Positions 37,991-48,800 of a stretch of 64,000 nucleotides of DNA are shown here, piece by piece. Origin of the DNA: Anaeramoeba flamelloides. Lineage: Eukaryota > Metamonada > Anaeramoebidae. The notes under the pieces were generated by a model that saw only the letters and a list, made by a program, of their open reading frames with translations, was not told the origin of the DNA and ran no database searches. Where the stretch lies: assembly GCA_027625915.1 (NCBI GenBank), contig JANTQA010000072.1:620001-684000 (forward strand), written 5' to 3'. The position numbers were made by a program, and so were the translations under genes. Position 1 is the first letter of the stretch. Every line of letters starts with the position of its first letter.

Positions 37991-38160
37991 GAGACTAATC
38001 TCTATAAGATTTTTTTACCTAAATTTAATAGAGGTTGAGACAATTTCAAACCAAATACTTTGGTTTGAAAAACCCTATTTGTTTTGAATATTAAACATAT
38101 TTCTAGATAAGAAATCCTTATTTAAAAATTGGTCAAAAAAAATATATAGGGACTAGTCCC
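37991..38160. mobile_element. MITE-3 copy, TTAA target site
   Basis: A 170-bp element flanked by TTAA on both sides (37987-37990 and 38161-38164). Its ends are GAGACTAATCTCTAT and, at the right, ATAGGGACTAGTCCC. It aligns with 28619-28790 along its length. Confidence 0.75.
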
Positions 38161-38397
38161 TTAACTTAAGTTCAAAACATCTTCAAATGAACAGCTATTT
38201 TAAAATTGAAAGTTCCTTGTCTTTATGTTCATAACCTTTAAAATGATTTTTAAAAACTCTCTCAGATTGATAAAAAGTCTTTTTAGAGGTCAAAAATATA
38301 AATTACAAATAGTTAAGGGCTATGTTTACAGTTAAAAAAAGCAAAAAATGTAGATAAAAACACCCTTCAAATTTTTCAATCCTATCAATTAAATTTA

Positions 38398-38620
38398 CTA
38401 TTTGTTTCAAAATAACAAGAACAAAATTTTCATTCAGCTTTCCAAAAAACAGATTTCCTCGTCATGTACCATTTCAAATTTTTAATTCTGATTAGCAACT
38501 GTAATTATAAGTTATCTTCTTTAGACTTGGGTACTTTGATGATTTATTTTAATTCTTGTATAAGTGATTTTTTTGGAAAGCCGAATGAAAATTTGGATCT
38601 TTTGATTTTGAAATTAATAG
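38398..38620. mobile_element. foldback element, AAAATTTTCATTCA family
   Basis: The left arm ACAAAATTTTCATTCAGC/TTTCC is complemented by GGAAAGCCGAATGAAAATTT at the right, before ATTAATAG. It belongs with 9449-9735, 9843-10137 and 26505-26728. Confidence 0.65.
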
Positions 38621-38910
38621 AACACATTATGAATATCTTTTTGAAAACATTCTAGAATTTTTTCCATTTTGAAAAATTTTTAGGGGTGCAGTATAAATAA
38701 TACATTTCAAAAAGATTAATCTGTGATTCAAAATAAAAATCAAGAGTTTTTTTATTTATAGAAGACCTCAACATCAACTTTTGAAAGAAACTAACAATAA
38801 ACCATAAGTAAATATGGTATTGGTTTCAAAAAGTTCTATTATTTAGAAAGAAACTCAAAAAACGAAGGATCAAATAAGAAAAATTTATCTCAAAAAATAG
38901 AGTAAATTTA

Positions 38911-39468
38911 AGGCTTATAGCCCCTGAAATTTGAAAAAAAGATTAACATGTGTAGAGTATAGTGACTTGTTAATTTGGTTGTTATCTGATCCATCTTGTA
39001 CTTAGTATGGTTTTTAATAGTGGTTCAAAAAGGCAATTTTTGACAATTTATTTTTTTATTTCAGAAATCTGAAATTGAAGAGTGTGAGGTTAATAGCCTG
39101 ATAGGTGTTCAAGAATAACTTTTGAATTTTGAGTTGGAGAAAAAAATAATCAGTTAGATTTTAGTCAATGAAAAAAATGATAAATATTTTTTTTAAAGGG
39201 TTACAAATAAGACCAAAGAGAATTAAAAATTATAATTGACAACACACAAATCACATTTTTTTAGCTGTAAGGCTCAGTCAATTGTTTCTTCTTAACACTT
39301 CAATTCGGATTTCAGAAAAAAAAAAAAATAAATTGTCAAAAATTGCCATTTTGGACAACTCTTAAAACCCATACCAAGTACAAGATGGATCAGATAACAA
39401 CCAAATTAACAAGTCACTATACTCTAAACAAGATAATTTTTTTTTCAAATTTCAGAGATTGTAAACCT
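38911..39468. mobile_element. large foldback element with about 140-bp arms
   Basis: The arms 38911-39051 and 39331-39468 are near-perfect reverse complements. Together they include TAGAGTATAGTGACTTGTTA and ATCTGATCCATCTTGTACTT. The centre is about 280 bp with no coding frame. Related copies lie at 51922-52482 and, as two separated halves, at 54941-55312 and 56630-56755. Confidence 0.8.
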
Positions 39469-40902
39469 GAAGATGTAATTTTTATATTGTGTAAAAATAA
39501 AAGATATCAAAAAAATTGAGAAAATTAAGAAAAGAATGAAATATTTTGAACAAATTACATTCATAATTTAAAATTTACTTCTAGTATCCAGATCTTTACC
39601 TTTCAAAATTGATTTGAACTTAGATATATTCTTGTGTAGCGAATTGGACTTTACATTGGAACAAGAAGATAAAAAAAGCAAGAACATATTTTGAATCATT
39701 CATTTGATTTGTTGGGAAGGTATTATTTAGATCACTGTATTTACACTTTCTCCTTAGATCCCACCAAAATTTAATTTTACAATTTCACGATTTCAATTTA
39801 CAACCTTTAAATACTACCAAATTTCTCAAGCTGATCTAATTTTTTTAAAAGTCACTTTTACAAGTTTAAATTGTTTTTAAATTTGAATTTGTCCTTGAAA
39901 ATCCCTTAAAGTCATTTTTTTAATAATTTTCAATTAAAAATCTATTGAAAAGTTTTATAGGTTTTTTCAAATAGAAATTAGCAATTTTATTTTTCAATTT
40001 TTTTAAGATGATATTTTTTTTTTGGAGAATTGAATAGAAAATAACATAATAGTTCAACATTCCCAGGAATTAAACCCAGTCCTTAAATGAATTTTAATTT
40101 GAATTTGACTTTGTGATATTTACCTCAAATTTACAATAGCTAAAACAAGTAAAATGATTTTCTTATTTTGGGTGTAGCTACTTATTATTTTAGTTCTTAT
40201 ATGGCCGATATTCAGCTTGGTATGGGTTTTAATGATGGTTCAAAAATTAACCTTTTTTATAAAATTTTTTTCTTCTGAAATCTGAATTTATGCGTTTACG
40301 ACATATAGATTTGTCGATATTTCATAATGTATTTAGGTTTTTCAATTTAAAATTTTATTTTGACTTGATTTTATTTGAGTGTTTTTTTAAAATTAATTGT
40401 TTTTTTTTTTCAAAAAGGGGTTAAAAGGGAAAATATCATTTCACTTGCTAAAACACAAACCAAAATTCATTATTAAATATCAAACAATCAATTTGTCTTA
40501 AACTCATAAATCCAGAGTTTGGAAAAAAGAAAGATAAAGTTCATTTTTTTAATGAACCTCAGAATTCAAACTCAGTTGAAGATCAATCACCTAAGAATCA
40601 AAACTATATGTCCTAACACTCAAAAAAATACCCAACTTTCTTCATTTTTCAGTTATGGTTATTTGGTTAATAAATAGGAAAAAAATTTACTAATAAATTT
40701 TTAAGTAAATAAAAGAATTTTTTATTTTCTTTGCTTTAACTAATAGAGCTTTTTAAGAAGTAATGTCTAATTTGTAACTTCTATTTTAAATAGGATGATG
40801 AAAATAAACTGAATTTTTTCCACACTTTATAAGCAAATACTATTATTTTAAACCTTAAAATAGAAGTAATATTTTCGAAACAAATAATTATAAATTTTGA
40901 TA
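39469..40902. other. gene-free region
   Basis: AT-rich. Around 40170-40290 a piece (TTGGTATGGGTTTTAATGAT, GGTTCAAAAA) resembles an arm of the 38911-39468 foldback family. Nothing else was supported. Confidence 0.5.
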
Positions 40903-41327
40903 CATAGATTTCCACTTTTAAGGCACGAAAAAAAAAATCCAAATTAAGGCACAAAATTCAGATTCTAATAAAATGATTTAAGTAAAAAAAAAATCCAAAA
41001 TTTGTTAATACCCCAATAAAAGAAGTTTTTTATAACATGTTATAAATGTGTTGTAAAGTTGTTATAAATTGTTAAAAATTTTATACAACAACTTTTATAA
41101 CATAAAAATTTGTTAGTAAACGTGTTATGAAATTTGTAACATGTTATAGGTTCGTTATAAATATATTTTTTCAAAAAATATTAAAAAAATCATCATATAA
41201 AAGGAAATATTGTTATAAAAATGTTTTATAGATGTTATAAAAAACGTTTTTTATTAGGGTAATTTTGTGATTTTTTTGTGTCTTGCTTTTTCATTGAAAG
41301 TTTGTACCTTAAAAGTGGGACTGACGG
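40903..41327. mobile_element. MITE-1 copy split by a nested element
   Basis: The outer ends match MITE-1: a diverged left arm near 40903, and a right arm GAAAGTTTGTACCTTAAAAG before TA at 41328-41329. The middle is replaced by another element at 41011-41259. Without it, the copy would be about the usual length for the family. Confidence 0.75.
41011..41259. mobile_element. MITE-5, CCCTAATAAAA ends, nested
   Basis: Inverted ends: CCCCAATAAAAGAAGTTTTT at the left, and the complement of CCCTAATAAAAAACGTTTTT at the right. TA flanks both sides. The interior is dense in TTATAA and GTTATAA words spaced irregularly. Only this copy was seen in the window. Confidence 0.75.
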
Positions 41328-41329
41328 TA

Positions 41330-42810
41330 ATTGATTTTTAATATAATATCTTAACAAAATTTTCACTCCAATATTACTGTTACCATAAACCAAGTGTAAA
41401 AAAAAAAATCTCTGAAGTAAATCTAATAGTCAATTCAAAAAATTATTCCCACATCTTGAAATTGAAAAACCTGGCAAAATTATGCATATTAGTCAATCAA
41501 CTTTATTTTTAAATGCTATCTCCAGAAATAAATTATTACTTTTAATAGTTTGATCCTTTTTTTCTCATTTTTGAAAAATATGAAATTCAACATATTTCCA
41601 AATTATTTCAAAAAAAAATTTTGTAGACGAAGGATGAAATCTTATCTCCTGTAAAGTAATCGGACATAAATACATTTTTTAAATAAAACCATTAGGGTTT
41701 CAAATAACCCATTTCCTAAAAAAACACTTTTATCTTAAAAAAAATTACAAATAATTATATTAAACTTTAAATATATATAAATCATATATTCAAAGAACAG
41801 TTCAAATCAAAATTTTCTTTTGTTTGAACAAAAAAAAGTCGAAACAAAAAAAAAACAAATCATTAAATAAAAAAATTATCCCAAAATACTTTTTGAAAAC
41901 TTATAAAAATCAACTGATAATCCAAAGGCCATACTTTTTAATTGTGGTATATTTGATCAATAATTAGTGATCCAACCTCAATTTTTTCAATAAATTAGTA
42001 ACAATCCAAGAATCCAATTTCCCAACATACTTTTTTAAAACCTTGAAAATTTAACTTTTTATCTAAAAAATAACTTATAATTTGATTATTTATAATCAAT
42101 AATTAATAACCCCTATCTTAATTTTTTCAGTGAGTAATTAAAAGATTAAAAGTATCAATAGACTATATTTTCATTTCTCAATATTGTTTAAAGATTTTCA
42201 AACAAATATAACAACCAATTCAAATTAAAAATTCAAATAAAAAAATAATAATAGATATGATCAAATAACCAATTTTAATACTAATAGTTAGTTGTTTATA
42301 CTCTTCGTATTTAAAAAAGAATATTACTTAGTCCTTTACATTTCGAGAAATTTAATAACTTTTTGTGAAACAATAAAGGATCAATTTTTTTGGATCTTTA
42401 AGGATTCAGTATTTGGTATTTTTTTGTTGTCTTCTTAAAATAAAATTCAAATTCACAACTTTAATTGTTCATAAAGACTCTTAGAAATTACTAAAGGTGA
42501 TATTTCTTCAAAAAAACAAAACTTTTTTGCAAATTTTTATTTTTGATGACTCTCCAAAAATCTAACAAAAATGGATCAAGATCTTTTGACTGAAAATTTT
42601 AATTGGGAAAAATCAACTCTTTTTAAAAATGAAGATAAATTTCTCTGAATTTGATAAATGAATTTTTTTAAACCAATTTAATCTTCCCCTTGTGTCAAGA
42701 AATGCCCTATTACCTTTGGTATTAAAAAAACAAATAAGAGTTAATCGTCCCTTAGATGAGATTGACCAAAAATAATAATTCATTTTTTCTTGTTTCCTTT
42801 GATTTTCGAA
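41330..42810. other. gene-free upstream region of the phosphatase gene
   Basis: AT-rich DNA with no supported coding segment. It resembles 56760-57900: both contain, in order, similar stretches (for example GTTTGATCC then TTTTCTCATTTTTGAAAA, and an AATAATTAATAACC string). So it is an ancient dispersed repeat rather than unique promoter DNA. Confidence 0.45.
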
Positions 42811-45800
42811 ATGGATCTTGATTCTTTAATTGAAAAAATTTGTAACTCGGAAGAAACTTATTCTCTGGAAACATTAAATAAGATCTCAAATCAAGTAATT
42901 TCCATACTAATCCAAGAAAATAATGTGCTAGAATTAGAAGATCCTATTCGTATTGTAGGTGATGTTCATGGGTAAAGTTCTTTTTCTTGTCCTAGAAGGA
43001 CCACAAAGACCTAAACCTGTTCGATCTTAAATTTCAATGTTAATAATTAAATAGGCAGTTTTATGATCTGATGGGTGTGTTTAATGGTGATAAAAATATT
43101 GAAAAACTCTTTATATCTTGGGGTCATTCAAAATATCTTTTTTTAGGTGACTATATAGATCGGGGGAATTATGGTATTAAAACGATCACGTTACTGCTTC
43201 TTTTAAAAATAAAGTAAATTCTTTTGTTTTTTTAATTCTTTTTCTTAAAAATTTTTTCGTCTAAAATTTTTTGTCATTTCTTTAACTATTTTAATTCTCT
43301 CTCAATACTTAAAACACTTAATAACTCAAAGGTTTCCACAGGATATATTTTTACTACGGGGGTAAGAATTATTTTTTTTTTCTTCTCTGTTCTTTCTGTT
43401 TTTGAACTTCTTGTTGTTCCCACAAAACGTCCATTTTGTAATGATTTTTTTTATAGAAAATGGTGAGTTAAATCTTTTTTTGTTATTAGGTTGGTTATTA
43501 GCCTCTTCAACAGAATAAAACTCGAATTAAATTTTACAACAACTAATCGAATTTGTATTGGTTTTTTAGGAACAATCAACCAAATATAATTCGAAAGAAT
43601 TACTAAATTTTTCAAGAGTTTATTTCCTTAGTTCGAACCAAAGAGATTTATTCCAATCTAAACAACTGAACAAAAAATGGTCTGTTGATGCTATTTATTG
43701 TTATGTGTCTCCTAATCAGTTCCTGTGTTTTTATTAAAAAAATAGGACAACTTTATTTCAAGAGTAATTCAATAAAAATAAAAGAAAAAGAAAAAGAAAA
43801 GAAAATAGAATGTTTTGGAAAAATATAAAAAAAAAGAATTTATTGTTAAAGTCACTAATAAAAGTATTCAAAAAAATACATTTCAACAAATCAATTACTT
43901 CAAATAATCTCAAAATCGAGAATAGCCAGTTAAAGATTTTTTAAAAAAAGTGATTTTTTAGCAAAATAAAACTTCTAAAATTACAACAACAAAGTTTCAA
44001 ACTCTCTAAATTTTAAAGTAAATGTACTTATACTTCTGTGTTCGAATTATTTTACTTCAAGAATTGGTACAATCTATTATGATAATTGAGATTTTCGTTT
44101 GAAAAAGTTCGTGCAGTAACAATCCAAAAAGGTATTTTTTTTTTTTAACGGAAAAGGATTTTCAATCACAAATTTCATTTACAAGTCAAGTACTCATTAA
44201 AAAAATTTTTTGATCCTAGATCAAGCTGTAATTAATTATTTTTTGAAAAAATATTTTTGTTTTAAAAATACAGGATTAGTTGTCAAAAACATAGGACCTA
44301 CCTCGATTTTTTTCGAAATTCAATAATAATAAACCAATTTTGATAAAATTTTATATTTGATTTTATTATCCCAAATACTACTAGAATTGTAAGAATAAGA
44401 ATGTCCAGGAATATCAGCTCTTCAAAATATTAATTAAAGGGTTTTTATTGTAAAAATAATCCCAATTCACCAATCTCAAAAAAATCCAATAATTTGTATT
44501 CTTAGATATCTGAAGTACATCAATTTCATATCTGCCGAATTCATTTTGAGTATTTTATTTCACTAAAATTCAATTGTTAAATTTATTTGTCAAATTACCA
44601 AAACTTTTTTAAAAATCGAAAAGTAATTATTGACAAATAAAAAAATCAGAAGAAACTAAATTTTTAAAGAGAGACAATAAAAATAATCTTCAAAACTCAC
44701 ATCCAACAACAATTATCACAGCACACTTCTTTAAATATTGGATTAGTTTTGGAATATTTCAACGCTGAGAGGAATTATTACCTAATGAAGAAATACTAAA
44801 AATTGAAAATTGCAGATCAATAACATTTTAGGGTTAAAAAACTTTCCATACTTTAATGATCAGAACTTTAAAAAAGATAAACTCACCCAAACATTCTTAT
44901 CTTTATAAAAATAACAAATTAATTCCTAATAGAGGAAAAATAAACCAAAAATTTTCAATCGAGGCCGTTTCATTTTTTTCATTTACAAAATTTACAAAAA
45001 TTCTAATTTAGATATTGTTATTACCCAAAAGATGTACCTTCAGACAAGAATTGTGAGTTTTGAATTCTTTTTTTCTTTTATTTTTTAAAGAAATATTACC
45101 AACCAATACTGCCAATATTAAAGTGATTAAAAAAAAAAATTCAAGTGCCCAAATAAACAATTAAAAAAAAAATATCAAAAAAAATAATTTAGAAAGGAAA
45201 AAAAAATAAAATTACTATATTCATTAAAAAAAAAAGTATATATTCATTTCATTTTTTGTGATTTATTCAAATTATCCGAAATTCAAAAGAAAAGAAATTA
45301 ACCAAGTAATTCTTACAGAAGATATTTTAATAAAAATTTCAAATTTAATAATTAAATATTTATTTTTTTTTCCAAATTTAAATTTTATATTTATTTATAT
45401 TTTGAATTTATGAATAGGAACCACGAAACAAGAGCAATCAACAAGGTATACATTGTTTTAAAATAAAAATAATTTTCTTTGAAATATTTCAAAATTTCTT
45501 AATGTAAAAAAAAAAATAGGTGAAATATTATTATGTGAACAAAACGTATGATTTATAAATTAAAAATAATTTATCCAAATAAAATAATGTTGCCAAAAAT
45601 GCATGTTTAACCGAATTCTAAAAAAAAAATCATTAAAATTTTTATTAAATAAATATTTTTTGAAAAACACTTATCATTTTCAATCCAAGTATTATTAATT
45701 TATTATTTTTTTTTTTAAATTTAATATTATAAATTAGGAATATGGCTTTTATGAAGAATGTTTAAATTTTTTTCAACAGGGATCTCAATCATGGAAAATT

Positions 45801-48800
45801 TTCAATGATATTTTTGATCATTTACCAATAGTAGCAGTAAATATTTCATTTATCATTTTTTTAATAAAAAATAATTTAAATTATATGTAAATATATATAT
45901 ATATATATTATTATACGCAAGTATGTATGTACACCTTTAATATAAATAAAAAATAAAAATAAATAATAGATTGTAAACAATTATTACTTTTGTGTTCATG
46001 CTGGAATTTCCCCAAGTATATATTCAATTCTTGAATTTAAATTTTTTTCATTATATTTAATTTGATAATAATTTTGATATGTTCTTTTTTTAAAAAAAAA
46101 AACAATAAAATTCACTTCACAAAATAATTTAAGATTTAACATTATTTGATATAAAAAGGATCAATAGATTTGTTGAAACTCCAATCACGGGACATTTTAG
46201 TAATCTTATTTGGTCAGACCCTGAAGAAAACATTGATTTTTGGAAAGAATCTAAAAGAGGTAATTTATCACTTTTTGTCAAATATAAAATTATAATTTCA
46301 AATTTTTTTAGAATTTTTGTATTCTTTCTTATTTTTCATGGTATAAAAGTTCTTATTTAACATATTGTAATAAACTCTTTTTCAAATAAAAGGGCACATA
46401 AATTCTCAAAAATAGATTTATAATTGAATATAATTAATTGTAGTACCATTCTAAAATATAAAAAACATTTTAAAGCATAAAAAAAAAACTCAACTGAATC
46501 TTTAAAACTCATTAAAACAAAACAATAAAAATTATAATTCAATATTTTAAAAATTGATGTGCCCTTTTATTTGAAATGAGAAATCTCGTTTTGTAAATTG
46601 TAAAGAAAAAAAATTATCAAATCAATAACAACCTTTGAATACCATAATTGGGGAAAGTTCTTCACAGGTTATTGATAACTCTTTACACGTTAAACTTTTG
46701 TTATTTAAAGTCTCATTTTAAATACCAAGTCACAATCCATCTAGGTCTTTTGTTGGAATGTTTTTTTTTTTATTATTATTTTCTCTTTTCTTTGTTCCAC
46801 ACATCAATCCAATAATGGTCTTTCTTAATTCAGATATCTAGCTCATTCAAAACAAAACTTAAACTGTTTCTATTTTTATACTAGCAGATTATTTCCAGAT
46901 TGTTTTCTTCTTATCTTGATTGCTTCTTCATTTTCCAACATTCAAATCCCTAAATAAAAAAAAATGAAATATTTAATAAAATTAAAAAAAAAATATTGAA
47001 TTGAATTACTTAAAATTACAAAATCAAATAAATGAAGAATATAATAAAAATAAAAACTTTTGGAAAAAATTAAACAAAATAAGAGAAACCTCCATAAAAA
47101 TTTTTTGAAATAATTACATCATATTTAATGTTAATCACGATTTTTTCAAAATAAATTAGTCAAAAAACCTAATACTAATATTATTAATTATATTAAAAGA
47201 TTTAAAATTAATAAAAAAATCATTAACTCTGATTGACTAAAGGAAATTTTAGATAAAGATAAAATTAAAGAAATTATCAAATTCCAACAAATAATTAATA
47301 AGTCAAATTCTAAAAAAATTAATCATTACAAATTTTACAAAATAAAATTCAGCCAGTTCAATATTTAATAATTTATTATTACTTTTTATAAAAAGAGTTC
47401 CAAAAATATTTTTAGATTGGAAAACAGGCAAAAATGAAAAATTATAAAATAAATTCATTATTGATAAAAAAGCATGTTGGGGTAAAAGCTTTCCTTTAAA
47501 TTCTTAACTTATCTCTATGAATAAATCTCTCCCAGATTTTTTTTAAAAAGTTGATATATTTAGCCATCCAATGACTGTTGGAATTAATCTGAAAAAAATT
47601 TTTGGATTTAAAAAATATTTTTGAACATGAATTGCTTTTCTAAATTTATTATTTAAAAAAAAAATAAAAATAAAAATATAGAATATTTTGTAATTGCAAT
47701 TGAGAATCAAAAATGTTTTGATTCATAATACAACACTAGTTAATAAATCAACATATTAAATAAAATCAAAAAAATAAATCAATCAAAAATTGGTGCTTAG
47801 AATATTATAAAAAAGAAGGAATTGTAGATTATCAAGGGGGTCCCTTAAAACCTTATTCTTAACATTTATATCTCATTTTCTATTAGAATAGTTAAAAACT
47901 TTAGCTCTTCATGTTCAACCATATGAATGTGGTCTTATTCATATTATACAGGGTGCTTTTAATCTCTCTAAAAATTAATTTAGAAAGGATTTTTGAAATA
48001 ATAAAAAGATTCAGGATGACCCCACTTAAAAAAAAAACTAAATATAAAAAAGAATGAAAAGATATTTTTTATCTTGAAATTTTCTAAGAAAAAAACAAAA
48101 ATCTTTAATATAATTTCATAAAGTAGAAGATTCTTTGTAAAAAATTTATCAATTTTTCCAAAACCTATAAACTCGATAAAAGTGTAAAAATAACTTCTTT
48201 CAAACTTTTGTTTTAAGTCAACTTTATTTTGGTCTCGAAATATTTAATTTTACACAAAGTTGTTTTGAAAGAATTGATAGATTTATCAATAAATCCGTTA
48301 CAAATTTCTTACAAATTAATTTCCATTCATAATAGTTAATTTAAAAACTGAAGAAAAAATTGATCTCGTAAGATTAGAAATATACCAAATAAAATATAAA
48401 TTGATAGTTAAATTGAATTTCTTAAATTTAGAAAAAATTAAAAACAAGCATAAATTTTTGAACACTGGAAAATCAAAATATTAATTGGTATACTGAGGAA
48501 TTAAAATCATTATATTTGGAATTAAATGCTTGTAGACTTGCCAAATTCTAAAACCATATTGCTTGGGAAGTTCAACAATATCTAAAAATTATAAAACAAC
48601 AAAATTACGATTTTCATAGTTGTGTATGTAATGTAGTCTGGCAGAGGTTAAAAAATGCCTAGTTTTTCTTTTTTATCTGTTAAGTGTGCTAGGTTTTTTT
48701 GAGGTTTTCTATTTTATTTCGAAAATCCATTGATTTTCATTAGGGTTTTTTGAGTTTTCTATTTATTTAGACTATCAATAGATTTTCGTTAGGTTTTTTT

